Shown one piece after another: positions 22,754-32,110 of a stretch of 36,599 nucleotides of DNA. Both the position numbers and the translations under genes were made by a program. How positions within the stretch are numbered: position 1 is the first letter of the stretch; each line of letters begins with the position of its first letter. The stretch is from Burkholderiales bacterium PBB2 (lineage in GTDB: Bacteria > Pseudomonadota > Gammaproteobacteria > Burkholderiales > Burkholderiaceae_C): the NCBI GenBank assembly GCA_002255955.1, contig NKIM01000046.1, positions 1 to 36,599 on the forward strand, written 5' to 3'. The notes beneath the pieces are model-generated. The model was given only the letters and a program-made list of their open reading frames with translations. It was not told the DNA's origin and did no database searches.

Positions 22754-23488
22754 TCAGGCCTCGGCCGGCTTCTGCCGGGCGGCCATCCAGCGGCCCAGCG
22801 CCAAGACCAACAGCGCACCCGCCACACCGGCACCGTAGTGCAGTGCCGGCATCACCTGGCTGCTGCCTTCCTTGGCGCCCGGTACGGTCGGCACCCAGCT
22901 GCTCAGGGCCGGGTCACCCACGGCCATGGTGCCGGCGATCCAGCCCAGCAGCATGGCGCCCAGGGTGATGACGGCCGGGAAGCGGTCCATCAGCTTGATC
23001 ACCAGCTGGCTGCCCCAGACGATGATGGGGATGGACACCAGCAGGCCAAAGATCACCAGCGGCATCTGGTGATCGCCGCCGCTGCTTTGCGCCGCACCGG
23101 CGATGGCGATCACGTTGTCCAGGCTCATGACGAAGTCCGCCACGATCACCGTCTTGACGGCTGCCCAAAGCTTGTCGCTGGCCTGGATGTTGCCGTGCTC
23201 GTCTTCATCTTCCGGCACCAGCAGCTTGATGCCGATCCACAGCAGCAAGGCGGCGCCGACGATCTTCAGGTAGGGCACCTGCAACAAGGTCAAGGCAAAG
23301 AAGATCAGCACCACGCGCAGCACGATGGCGCCGGCGGTGCCCCAGATGATGCCCTTGGTGCGCTGCGCATCGGGCAGCTTGCGGCAAGCCAGGGCGATGA
23401 CCACCGCGTTGTCGCCACCCAGCAGGATGTCGATCATGATGATCTGGCCCACGGCCAGCCAGAATTCGGGACTCGTCAAGGTGTCCAT
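22754..23488 (-). CDS. TerC/YjbE-family integral membrane protein
   Basis: The ATG ending at 23488 gives 244 residues (MDTLTSPEFWLAVGQIIMIDILLGGDNAVVIALA). The TerC hallmarks are both present: an acidic Gly-Gly-Asp-Asn motif in the first helix (near residue 24-27) and SLDNV in VADFVMSLDNVIAIAG in the middle. About seven helices are visible, separated by an acidic loop (PEDEDEHGN). Members of this family (TerC, Alx, YceF, YjbE) are linked to manganese export and to metalation of exported proteins. The 5' flank shows no yybP-ykoY-like manganese riboswitch that I can recognise. It is followed 35 bp later by the Ser/Thr kinase gene and may share a transcript with it. Confidence 0.92.
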   Translation of the reverse strand: MDTLTSPEFWLAVGQIIMIDILLGGDNAVVIALACRKLPDAQRTKGIIWGTAGAIVLRVVLIFFALTLLQVPYLKIVGAALLLWIGIKLLVPEDEDEHGNIQASDKLWAAVKTVIVADFVMSLDNVIAIAGAAQSSGGDHQMPLVIFGLLVSIPIIVWGSQLVIKLMDRFPAVITLGAMLLGWIAGTMAVGDPALSSWVPTVPGAKEGSSQVMPALHYGAGVAGALLVLALGRWMAARQKPAEA

Positions 23489-23584
23489 ACTCGTTTCAAC
23501 CGTTGCTGCCTGCCGGGAGCGCACGCCAGACATCGACGTCGCGCCCCACTATAGCGAAGGCATGGTTCAAAGCACGCAGGCATG

Positions 23585-23610
23585 AAAAAAGGGGCTGCTG
23601 CCCCTTTTTG
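23585..23610. terminator. Intrinsic terminator after sucD
   Basis: A perfect stem of A5-GGGGC (23586-23595) with its complement (23600-23609) encloses a 4-base loop. On the minus strand it ends in a run of T residues, so it is a strong terminator for the sucC-sucD transcript. It lies about 110 bp past the sucD stop and about 95 bp before the TerC start. The A-run on the other side makes it also functional on the plus strand. Confidence 0.82.
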
Positions 23611-23716
23611 CGTGGCTGCACGGCGGAGCGTGCAGTCTGGTGCCAGGCGAGGCCGGCGCGATGCGTGAAATTACGCATTCGGCACCGGCCGGCCGCCGTG
23701 GCCAGCTCTCAGCGAA

Positions 23717-24610
23717 TCAGAGCAGGCCCTTGAGCAGCTTGCCCATTTCCGACGGGTTGCGGGTCACGGTGAAACCGCACTCTTCCATGATGGCGAGCTT
23801 GGCATCGGCCGTGTCGGCACCGCCGGCGATCAGTGCGCCTGCGTGGCCCATGCGCTTGCCCGGAGGGGCGGTCACGCCAGCGATGAAGCCGACCACCGGC
23901 TTCTTCATGTTCAGCTTGCACCAACGAGCGGCTTCGGCTTCGTCCGGGCCACCGATTTCACCGATCATGATGACGGCGTCGGTGTCCGGATCGTCGTTGA
24001 AGGCTTGCATCACGTCGATGTGCTTCAGGCCGTTGATCGGGTCGCCACCGATACCGACGGCGCTGGACTGACCCAGGCCGATTTCGGTCAGCTGTGCCAC
24101 GGCTTCGTACGTCAGCGTGCCCGAGCGCGAAACCACGCCGATGCGACCCTTGCGGTGGATGTGGCCGGGCATGATGCCGATCTTGATTTCATCGGGCGTG
24201 ATCAGGCCGGGGCAGTTGGGGCCCAGCAGCAAGGTCTTCTTGCCGCCGGCCGCTTCCTTGGCCTTCATCTTGTTGCGGATTTCCAGCATGTCACGGACGG
24301 GGATGCCTTCCGTGATGCAGATGGCCAGGTCCAGGTCGGCTTCCACAGCTTCCCAGATGGCGGCCGCAGCACCGGCGGGCGGCACGTAGATCACCGACAC
24401 GGTGGCGCCGGTTTGCGCAGCCGCTTCCTTGACGGTGGCGTAGATTGGGATGTCCGAGAACTTCTCGCCGGCCTTCTTGGGGTTCACGCCCGCCACAAAG
24501 GCGTTCTTGCCGTTGGCATAGGCCTGGCAACCCAGGGTGTGGAACTGACCGGTCTTGCCGGTGATGCCCTGGGTGATGACCTTGGTGTCTTTGTTGATGT
24601 AAATCGACAT
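23717..24610 (-). CDS. sucD: Succinyl-CoA ligase (ADP-forming) subunit alpha
   Basis: The 297-residue protein starts with the CoA-binding Rossmann domain ([26 protein letters not shown]). It contains [12 protein letters not shown] and [25 protein letters not shown] in the middle. The active-site histidine that carries the phosphate is His256 in [12 protein letters not shown], matching His246 of the E. coli enzyme. Together with SucC it converts succinyl-CoA, ADP and phosphate into succinate, CoA and ATP in the TCA cycle. It lies 31 bp after sucC and ends in front of an intrinsic terminator. Confidence 0.98.
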   Translation of the reverse strand: MSIYINKDTKVITQGITGKTGQFHTLGCQAYANGKNAFVAGVNPKKAGEKFSDIPIYATVKEAAAQTGATVSVIYVPPAGAAAAIWEAVEADLDLAICITEGIPVRDMLEIRNKMKAKEAAGGKKTLLLGPNCPGLITPDEIKIGIMPGHIHRKGRIGVVSRSGTLTYEAVAQLTEIGLGQSSAVGIGGDPINGLKHIDVMQAFNDDPDTDAVIMIGEIGGPDEAEAARWCKLNMKKPVVGFIAGVTAPPGKRMGHAGALIAGGADTADAKLAIMEECGFTVTRNPSEMGKLLKGLL

Positions 24611-24641
24611 GATTTTTTTCCTTGCGTGGGCTTAGGCAGAC

Positions 24642-25802
<1,161 letters not shown>

Positions 25803-25825
25803 AGGGGTCTCGCTTGTGAGGAAAG

Positions 25826-26428
25826 TCAGGAAGTGGAGGCGGGCATCGCGGTGACGGCGGCCAGCGGTGAGGCTGCGTCGGCACTGCGGTACCAGCGAGG
25901 GTAATGGGTACGAACGACATCGCCATCGCGTCGCAGGGCGTGGCAGCGGTCGAGTTGGAAGGGCGGCAGGCCATCGGCACTGCCTTCACGCACGTCCAGC
26001 ACCAGGCCAGCAAAGGCCTGGATGACGGCGGTGGGCAGGATCTGGCAGAGCTCGGTCAGGTGCGTGCAACCCTTGACGCCAGCCAGACGCTCTTTGAGGC
26101 CCAGCCGGAAGCCCTTCATCAGGTTCAGGCCGACCAAGCGGCCGTAGGCATTGCCATGTTCGTCGCACACGCCGGTGTATGGCATCCAGGTGGTGGCGGA
26201 GCGGGCTGCCAGCACATTGAGCTCGGCGTCCACCGTCAGCAGGAGCTGCATGGCGTGGATGGGGTCACCGGCCAGGCGCAGACCCGTGGCCAGCGGCAGG
26301 TCGCGCGTCTTGGTGTCGGTCAACCCAGCCTCGACCTCATAGAAGCCATCATCGCGTGCATAGACCTGCACATCGATGGCGCGGCGATGCAGCAAACGGC
26401 GCTCGGAGGTGGGGGATGAGAGAGGCAT
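25826..26428 (-). CDS. DUF2889-domain protein
   Basis: I use the ATG ending at 26428 (200 residues), because DUF2889 proteins in Burkholderiales typically begin MPLS and enter directly into the Arg/His-rich [25 protein letters not shown]. An ATG ending at 26458 would add ten residues. The conserved features are [27 protein letters not shown], then [22 protein letters not shown], then [18 protein letters not shown] and HYPRWYR at the end. No function is known for this family. The gene directly precedes sucC, so it may be cotranscribed with sucCD. Confidence 0.88.
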   Translation of the reverse strand: MPLSSPTSERRLLHRRAIDVQVYARDDGFYEVEAGLTDTKTRDLPLATGLRLAGDPIHAMQLLLTVDAELNVLAARSATTWMPYTGVCDEHGNAYGRLVGLNLMKGFRLGLKERLAGVKGCTHLTELCQILPTAVIQAFAGLVLDVREGSADGLPPFQLDRCHALRRDGDVVRTHYPRWYRSADAASPLAAVTAMPASTS

Positions 26429-26592
26429 GGGTGGCAAAACGACTTCGCAAACCGGCATCTAACGGCATGAAACCGCCGCCCGCCGGGCATTTGCGCAGGG
26501 CGAGAATGTAGCATGTCGCACTGCACCAAGCCTTTCACCAAGCTGTCGCGCAGCCAGTTCGCCGGTCGCCCGAGGTGACAATTCACTCAGGG

Positions 26593-26606
26593 TTGACCCG
26601 GATCAA
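26593..26606. promoter_or_regulatory. FNR/ANR-like box upstream of DUF2889-sucC-sucD
   Basis: TTGACCCGGATCAA (reverse complement TTGATCCGGGTCAA) matches the FNR/ANR consensus of TTGAT, four bases, ATCAA at nine of ten specified positions. It lies 165 bp upstream of the DUF2889 start in the only sizeable gap upstream of the sucCD transcript. Its position relative to a promoter is unclear because I found no convincing -10/-35 pair nearby. Oxygen control of a TCA-cycle operon would make biological sense. Confidence 0.5.
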
Positions 26607-26638
26607 GGACGCGGGGCTGGCGCGGCGGCCGGTCGAGA

Positions 26639-27277
26639 TCAGCTTTCGTCCTCGTCCGCCGGGCCGCGCAAGACGCGGCGCACCACCTCGCTGCCAAAAC
26701 CTCGGCTGATCAGGAAACGCGTCTGCTTGGCGCGCATGGCGGCATCCTCAGGCCAGCGACCGGCGAACTTGCGCTGCCAGACCTCGCGGGCTCGGGCCAG
26801 CTCGCTGTCCTTGAGGCTGGCCCGCTGTTCGGCGCTCATTTGTACGCCGTGCTGTGCCAGCTCCTGCTGGATGCGCTGGCTGCCAAAGCGTCGTGCCCGC
26901 GCATGGATGCGCGCATCGACGAAGCGCTCCTCACTGAGATAGCCTCGCTCCTGCAGCCACAGCAGCAGGGCATCCACCTCGGCGGCGATGGCGGCAGCGG
27001 GTTCTTCCGAGCCCCCCTCTTCGGGGTCCTCACGCACGCCCCCCTGGTCATGCTCGCGCGCGCTCAAGCGCTCTGGCGACTCCGGCGACAGAGGCTCGAA
27101 CCAGGCCGGGCCGCCGCACAGGCTTTCCTTCGCCGCGGCCGACTGGCGCGCAGCGGCAGCCCGCTGATCGCGGGCGATGCGAAGCAGCTTGCGCCGCAGT
27201 TCGCTGCGGCTGTGCTCACGCTGGGCCAGCAGGGCAATGGCCCGGGCCTTCAGAGAGAGGGGCTGGGCAGCTCTCAC
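26639..27277 (-). CDS. recX: RecX family regulator of RecA, with a central insertion
   Basis: The 212-residue product starts at a GTG ending at 27277 (SLKARAIALLAQREHSRSELRRKL), the classic RecX first three-helix repeat. The later repeats are also present: LLWLQERGYLSEERFVDARIHARARRFGSQRIQQELAQHGV and KQTRFLISRGFGSEVVRRVLRG. RecX binds RecA filaments and limits their ATPase and strand-exchange activity. Usual RecX length is about 150-165 residues. Here a roughly 55-residue Ala/Glu/Ser-rich insertion (about residues 40-95) separates repeats one and two. It lies 131 bp downstream of recA on the same strand, the standard arrangement. Confidence 0.93.
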   Translation of the reverse strand: MRAAQPLSLKARAIALLAQREHSRSELRRKLLRIARDQRAAAARQSAAAKESLCGGPAWFEPLSPESPERLSAREHDQGGVREDPEEGGSEEPAAAIAAEVDALLLWLQERGYLSEERFVDARIHARARRFGSQRIQQELAQHGVQMSAEQRASLKDSELARAREVWQRKFAGRWPEDAAMRAKQTRFLISRGFGSEVVRRVLRGPADEDES

Positions 27278-27408
27278 GAGGAAATTTGAAGTTCAGGGCT
27301 CGGCAGCACACCGGGCAGCCGAGCCGCAGGGCTTCAAGCGCCGCAGCGGCCGGGTGCCCCGAGGCCTGGCAAAACGGCTGCAGGCCGGGCTGCCGCAGCG
27401 GGGCGGCC

Positions 27409-28449
27409 TTACTCGGCCGCGCCGGTCTGGTTCAGCAGCGCCACACCCAGGGATTCACGGATGCGGTTTTCGATCTCGCGGCTGATGTCGGGGTTCTCGC
27501 GCAGGAACTCGCGGGCGTTGTCCTTGCCCTGACCGATCTTTTCGCCCTGGTAGGCGTACCACGAGCCGGACTTCTCAACCACCTTGGCAATCACGCCCAT
27601 GTCGATGATTTCGCCTTCGCGGCTGATGCCTTCGCCGTAAAGAATGTCGAACTCGGCGGTCTTGAACGGAGGCGAGACCTTGTTCTTGACGACCTTGACC
27701 TTGGTTTCGCTGCCGATGACGTCATCGCCCTTCTTGATCGAGCCGATGCGGCGGATGTCCAGGCGCACCGAGGCGTAGAACTTGAGCGCATTGCCGCCGG
27801 TGGTGGTTTCGGGGCTGCCGAACATCACACCGATCTTCATGCGGATCTGGTTGATGAAGATGACCATGCAGTTGGTCTTCTTGATGGTGGCAGTCAGCTT
27901 GCGCAGGGCCTGGCTCATCAGGCGGGCTTGCAGACCCGGCAGGGAGTCACCCATTTCGCCTTCGAGTTCGGCCTTGGGCGTCAGCGCGGCCACGGAGTCG
28001 ACCACGATCAGGTCGACCGAGCCGGAGCGCACCAGGGCGTCGACGATTTCCAGGGCCTGTTCGCCGGTGTCGGGCTGGCTGATCAGCAGCTCTTGCAGAT
28101 TGACGCCCAGCTTTTGCGCGTACTGGATGTCAAGCGCGTGTTCGGCATCGATGAAGGCGCAAGTGCCGGCCAGCTTTTGCATCTCGGCGATGACCTGCAG
28201 AGTCAGCGTGGTCTTGCCCGAGGACTCCGGGCCGTAAATCTCGACCACACGGCCGCGCGGCAGGCCACCGACGCCCAGAGCGATGTCCAGGCCCAGGGAG
28301 CCGGTGGACACGACCTGGATGTCCTCGATCACCTCGCCTTCACCGAGGCGCATGATGGAGCCCTTGCCGAACTGCTTCTCGATCTGGCTGAGGGCGGCTT
28401 GCAGGGCCTTGGCTTTTTCGGTGTTGAGGGCTTTGACGGGGGCATCCAT
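27409..28449 (-). CDS. recA: Recombinase RecA
   Basis: The 346-residue protein is a full-length RecA. It has the Walker A motif GPESSGKTT near residues 72-80, the Walker B strand [10 protein letters not shown], the L2-adjacent segment [16 protein letters not shown], and the acid-leaning C-terminal region. It polymerises on single-stranded DNA, drives homologous pairing and promotes LexA self-cleavage. The start is fixed by AGGAGA about 8 bases upstream. A perfect-core LexA box overlaps the promoter, so the gene is SOS-inducible. recX follows on the same strand. Confidence 0.99.
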   Translation of the reverse strand: MDAPVKALNTEKAKALQAALSQIEKQFGKGSIMRLGEGEVIEDIQVVSTGSLGLDIALGVGGLPRGRVVEIYGPESSGKTTLTLQVIAEMQKLAGTCAFIDAEHALDIQYAQKLGVNLQELLISQPDTGEQALEIVDALVRSGSVDLIVVDSVAALTPKAELEGEMGDSLPGLQARLMSQALRKLTATIKKTNCMVIFINQIRMKIGVMFGSPETTTGGNALKFYASVRLDIRRIGSIKKGDDVIGSETKVKVVKNKVSPPFKTAEFDILYGEGISREGEIIDMGVIAKVVEKSGSWYAYQGEKIGQGKDNAREFLRENPDISREIENRIRESLGVALLNQTGAAE

Positions 28450-28478
28450 GATTCGTTCTCCTGAAAAGGGCTGGGCGG

Positions 28479-28506
28479 ATTATGTCGCAATCTGTATGTT
28501 TGTACA
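28479..28506 (-). promoter_or_regulatory. recA promoter (-35 TGTACA, -10 CATAAT)
   Basis: On the minus strand TGTACA (28501-28506) and CATAAT (28479-28484) are 16 bp apart, matching sigma-70 hexamers at four and five of six positions. The -35 element lies inside the LexA box, so LexA binding would block polymerase. The -10 box is 30 bp upstream of the recA start. Confidence 0.65.
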
Positions 28507-28507
28507 G
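28492..28507. promoter_or_regulatory. LexA (SOS) box
   Basis: CTGTATGTTTGTACAG matches the CTGT-N8-ACAG LexA consensus exactly at both half sites. It lies 42 bp upstream of the recA start and overlaps the predicted -35 element, as expected for an SOS-regulated recA gene. Confidence 0.9.
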
Positions 28508-28577
28508 TAGTTTGACGATTGAACTTTGGCAAGCCGTTTCGGCGCTCGCCGTGTCATCGCTGAATCCTAGGGCGCCA

Positions 28578-28598
28578 CTGGCTCACTGGATGAGCCAG
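28578..28598. promoter_or_regulatory. Perfect 8-bp inverted repeat upstream of the response regulator gene
   Basis: CTGGCTCA and TGAGCCAG flank the 5-base spacer CTGGA. It lies in the divergent recA/response-regulator spacer, about 134 bp before the regulator start. There is no T-run, so it is more likely an operator or an RNA hairpin than a terminator. A TAGAAT -10-like hexamer is at 28684-28689 without a good -35 partner. Confidence 0.4.
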
Positions 28599-28731
28599 CA
28601 ATTGATGAAGTCAAAATTCGGATGGCGCTTGATTTCACCGCGCACAAGCAGCTGTGAGCCGCCGAAGCCCTAGCTGGCATCCCTAGAATGCGGGAACTAG
28701 CCCCCTGGCCATGAGTGTTGGAGACTGACGC

Positions 28732-29409
28732 ATGCGCATCCTGATTGCCGAAGATGACCAAGTCCTGGCGGATGCCTTGCTGCGCTCCTTGCGCGCCTCC
28801 GGTTATGCGGTGGACCAGGTCGGCAGCGGCACCGAAGCCGATGCGGCCCTGGCTTCGCATGAGTTCGATCTGGTCATCCTGGATCTGGGCCTGCCGCGCC
28901 TGCATGGCCTGGAGGTGCTGCGCAAGCTGCGCGCCCGTGGCTCCTCCATGCCGGTGCTGATCCTGACGGCGGCCGACAGCGTCGAGCAGCGCGTCAAAGG
29001 CCTGGACCTGGGCGCCGACGACTACATGGCCAAGCCCTTCTCGCTGCAGGAACTGGAAGCCCGCGTGCGCGCCCTGACCCGGCGCGGCCTGGGCACGGCT
29101 TCCTCGGTGATCAAGCATGGCCCGCTGAGCTTCGACGCCACCGGCCGCGTGGCCTACATCAACGACCAGATGATCGAGCTCTCGGCCCGCGAGCTGAGCT
29201 TGCTGGAAGTGTTGCTGCAGCGTGCCGGCCGCCTGGTCAGCAAGGACCAGCTGGTCGAGCGCCTCTGTGAGTGGGGCGAAGAGGTCAGCAACAACGCGAT
29301 CGAGGTCTACATCCACCGCCTGCGCAAGAAGATCGAGCAGGGCCCGATTCGCATCGCCACCGTGCGCGGCCTGGGCTACTGCCTGGAAAAGATCCAGCCC
29401 GGCGCTTGA
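28732..29409 (+). CDS. OmpR/PhoB-family response regulator (TctD/QseB-like)
   Basis: The 225-residue protein has an N-terminal receiver (about 1-115) with the acidic pocket Glu7-Asp8-Asp9, phospho-acceptor Asp51 in LVILDLGLPRLHG, Thr79 and Lys101 in MAKPFS. It is followed by a winged-helix DNA-binding domain (about 125-220) with ARELSLLEVLLQRAGRLVSKDQL and NAIEVYIHRLRKKI. It should be phosphorylated by the sensor kinase whose gene starts 27 bp downstream. The length and linker are standard. By sequence it lies in the TctD/QseB/PmrA group, but no tricarboxylate transporter genes are nearby, so the regulon is unknown. Confidence 0.95.
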   Translation: MRILIAEDDQVLADALLRSLRASGYAVDQVGSGTEADAALASHEFDLVILDLGLPRLHGLEVLRKLRARGSSMPVLILTAADSVEQRVKGLDLGADDYMAKPFSLQELEARVRALTRRGLGTASSVIKHGPLSFDATGRVAYINDQMIELSARELSLLEVLLQRAGRLVSKDQLVERLCEWGEEVSNNAIEVYIHRLRKKIEQGPIRIATVRGLGYCLEKIQPGA

Positions 29410-29436
29410 TGCGAGCGCGCGCCCCGAGGCCACGAC

Positions 29437-30942
29437 ATGGCGGCTGAAACCGGCCAACGCTCGCTGTTTGGCGAGATCCTGGACTGGATGCTCGCGCCCT
29501 TGCTGCTGATCTGGCCGATCAGCGTGGCCCTGACCTGGCTGGTGGCGCAAGGCATCGCCAGCCGGCCCTACGACCGCGAGCTCGGCGAAATGGCCCGCAC
29601 CCTGGGCCTGCAAGTGGCCTCGGCCGCGCCGCTGCCCGAGGGGCGCAGCGCCCGCTCCCGCTACGCCCTGGCCCCCGAGGCCGCGGCCCTGTTGCGCGCG
29701 GACGAAACCGACACCGTCTACTACCAGGTGCTGGGCTTGCGCGGCGAGTTGCTCAACGGCGATTCCAAACTGCCCGTGCCGCCCGAGGACGATGTCATCG
29801 TGCCCTGGGAGCTGCATTTCCGCGATGAAGACATGGGCAGCGAACGCGTGCGCGTGGCCTACCTCTGGGTGTCGCCCGAGGGCATGGCGGGCAGCACCCA
29901 AACCATGCTGGTGCAGGTGGCCGAGACCCTGGGCAAGCGCTCGCGCCTGACCAACGAAATCATCAAGGGCGTGATCCTGCCGCAGTTCGTGATCCTGCCG
30001 CTGGCGGTGCTGCTGGTCTGGCTGGCCCTGGCGCGTGGCATCGCCCCGCTCAACGAACTGCAGCGCCGCATCCGCTCGCGTGAAAGCTCGGACCTGAGCC
30101 CCATCGACGAGCGCCGCATCCCCGACGAGGTGGCGCCCCTGGTGCGCGCCATCAACGACCTGCTGGCCCGCCTGGACCAGTCCATCAGCAGCCAGAAGCA
30201 CTTCCTGGCCGACGCCGCCCACCAGCTCAAAACACCGCTGGCCGGCCTGCGCACGCAGGCGGAATTCGCCCAGCGCGAGATTGACGAAGGCCGCAGCGAG
30301 CCCGCTGAACTGAAGCGTTCGCTGCAGCAGATCGCGCTGTCCAGCCAGCGCGCGGCGCACATGGTCAACCAGCTGCTGGCCATGGCCCGGGCCGAGGACC
30401 AGGAGCATGCAGCCCGCCGCGGCGAGGTCAATCTGGCCGAGCTGGCCACCGAGACCGTGCGCGACTTCGTGCCGCGCGCGCTCGACAAGCGCATCGACCT
30501 GGGCTACGAGGGCCCCGACCCCGAAGCCAGCAGCCTCACCCTGCACGGCCACGCCCTTCTGATCCGAGAGCTGATCCGCAACCTGGTGGACAACGCCTTG
30601 CTCTACACGCCGGCCGGCGGCACGGTCACCGTGCGCATCGTCGAAGACCCCTTCGGCCAGGTCAGCGTGCTGCAGGTGGAAGACTCGGGCCCGGGCATTC
30701 CTGAGAGTGAGCGGGACAAGGTCTTCCAGCCCTTCTACCGGGCCCTGGGCACGAATGTCGATGGCTCTGGTCTGGGCCTGGCCATCGTGCGCGAGATCGC
30801 CCAGCAGCACGAGGCCGAGCTCAGCCTGGACGACACGCGCCCGCGCCGCCCCGGTCAACAGCCCGAGCCCGATGGTCAGGGCCCGGGCGCGCGCTTCACC
30901 GTGCGTTTCCACGCGCGGCCGGTGCAGCCCGCTGCGGAGTGA
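29437..30942 (+). CDS. Sensor histidine kinase (TctE/QseC-like)
   Basis: The 501-residue protein has an N-terminal helix (about 14-40), followed by the SRPYDRELGEMARTLGLQVA pattern of the TctE-type 2CSK_N sensor region. A periplasmic segment precedes a second helix near 180-203. A HAMP-like linker (RGIAPLNELQRRIRSRES) follows, then the dimerisation domain with phospho-acceptor His262 in FLADAAHQLKTPL. The ATPase domain has the N box LVDNALLYTP, the G1 box DSGPGIPESE and the G2 box GSGLGLAIV. It pairs with the regulator just upstream. It ends 7 bp from the convergent rodA gene. The stimulus is unknown. Confidence 0.95.
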   Translation: MAAETGQRSLFGEILDWMLAPLLLIWPISVALTWLVAQGIASRPYDRELGEMARTLGLQVASAAPLPEGRSARSRYALAPEAAALLRADETDTVYYQVLGLRGELLNGDSKLPVPPEDDVIVPWELHFRDEDMGSERVRVAYLWVSPEGMAGSTQTMLVQVAETLGKRSRLTNEIIKGVILPQFVILPLAVLLVWLALARGIAPLNELQRRIRSRESSDLSPIDERRIPDEVAPLVRAINDLLARLDQSISSQKHFLADAAHQLKTPLAGLRTQAEFAQREIDEGRSEPAELKRSLQQIALSSQRAAHMVNQLLAMARAEDQEHAARRGEVNLAELATETVRDFVPRALDKRIDLGYEGPDPEASSLTLHGHALLIRELIRNLVDNALLYTPAGGTVTVRIVEDPFGQVSVLQVEDSGPGIPESERDKVFQPFYRALGTNVDGSGLGLAIVREIAQQHEAELSLDDTRPRRPGQQPEPDGQGPGARFTVRFHARPVQPAAE

Positions 30943-30949
30943 GGCGGGC

Positions 30950-32110
30950 TCAGGAGCGGTTGAAGCGGCGCGATTTGGCGATCGACATCAACAGACCCAG
31001 GCCAAAACCCAGGGTCACCATGGCCGTGCCGCCGTAGCTGATGAAGGGCAAGGGCACGCCCACCACCGGCAGGATGCCGCTGACCATGCCCATGTTCACA
31101 AACACATAGGTGAAGAAACTCAGTGTGATGGCGCCTGCCATCAGGCGCGAGAACAGGGTCGGCGCGTCCGATGCAATCATCAAACCGCGCATGATCAGCG
31201 CAGTGAAACCGGCCAGCAAACCGAGCGCGCCGAACAGGCCAAACTCCTCGCCATAAGCGGCAAAGATGAAGTCGGTGGTGCGCTCTGGAATGAACTCCAG
31301 ATGGGTTTGCGTGCCCTTCATGAAGCCTTTGCCGGTCAGGCCGCCCGAGCCGATGGCGATCTCGCCCTGGATGATGTGGAAGCCCTTGCCGAGCGGGTCC
31401 TTGGTCGGGTCCAGCAGGGTGCAGACACGGTTCTTCTGGTACTCGCGCAGCACCGGCCAGGTCACATCGGGCTGGCAGATCGCCTCCTCACTCACCACCA
31501 GGGCCGTGATGCCCGCCCCCGCCAGCACAAAGGCCGGAATGATCAAACGCCAGGACAGGCCGGCAAAAAAGATCACGTACAAGCCGGCCGACAGCACCAG
31601 GATGGAGGTGCCCAGGTCGGGCTGCTTGGCCACCAGGCCCACGGGAACAGCCAGCAGGATGAAGGCCGCCACAAAGTCCGGCAGGCGCAGCTGCCCTTCG
31701 CGCTTCTGGAACCACCAGGCCAGCATCAGCGGCACGGCGATCTTGAGGATCTCTGAGGGCTGGATCTGCGTCACGCCGACATTGAGCCAGCGCGTCGCGC
31801 CTTTCTTGGTGATGCCGAACAAGGCCGTGGCCACCAGCAAGGTCACGCCCACGGCGTAGAGCGGCACGGCCAAGGCCATCATGCGCTGCGGCGGCACCTG
31901 GGCAATGATGAAAATGATGGCGATCGCCAGCAGGGTGTTGCGGCCATGGTCGACAAAGCGGGTGCCATGGTCATAACCGGCGGAATACATGCACACCAGG
32001 CCCAGCCCCATCAGCCAGGCGATGGCCAGCAGCAGGGGCAGGTCGAAGCCGCTGAACCAGGGCCGCAGGCGCTGCCACCAGTTCGGGCCGTTGAAGGCAT
32101 GGGCACTCAT
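30950..32110 (-). CDS. rodA: Rod-shape SEDS peptidoglycan glycosyltransferase RodA
   Basis: The 386-residue protein is a SEDS-family polymerase with about ten membrane helices. Typical features are FDLPLLLAIAWLMGLGLVCMYSAG near the start, QIQPSEILKIAVPLMLAWWF, KQPDLGTSILVL, and the large periplasmic loop with GKGFMKGTQTHLEFIPERTTDFIFA. The loop includes the Asp known to be essential in RodA polymerases. The C-terminal VGVPLPFISYGGTAMVTLGFGLG is also diagnostic. With PBP2 it makes lateral-wall peptidoglycan. Its start overlaps the mrdA stop by 4 bp (ATGA), so the two partners are translationally coupled. Confidence 0.98.
   Translation of the reverse strand: MSAHAFNGPNWWQRLRPWFSGFDLPLLLAIAWLMGLGLVCMYSAGYDHGTRFVDHGRNTLLAIAIIFIIAQVPPQRMMALAVPLYAVGVTLLVATALFGITKKGATRWLNVGVTQIQPSEILKIAVPLMLAWWFQKREGQLRLPDFVAAFILLAVPVGLVAKQPDLGTSILVLSAGLYVIFFAGLSWRLIIPAFVLAGAGITALVVSEEAICQPDVTWPVLREYQKNRVCTLLDPTKDPLGKGFHIIQGEIAIGSGGLTGKGFMKGTQTHLEFIPERTTDFIFAAYGEEFGLFGALGLLAGFTALIMRGLMIASDAPTLFSRLMAGAITLSFFTYVFVNMGMVSGILPVVGVPLPFISYGGTAMVTLGFGLGLLMSIAKSRRFNRS

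Noticed and set aside
23489-23583. yybP-ykoY manganese riboswitch upstream of the TerC gene
   Set aside because: The leader is only about 95 bp to the terminator and I could not see the conserved riboswitch core.
23670-23695. ATGCGT/ACGCAT hairpin after sucD
   Set aside because: A 6-bp stem without a T-run; the terminator at 23585-23610 is far stronger and sufficient.
28567-30912. 781-codon open frame on the minus strand opposite the two-component genes
   Set aside because: It is antisense to two genes with complete domain motifs, is rich in Ala, Gln, His and Gly, and has no recognisable motif. Long antisense frames are expected at this GC content.
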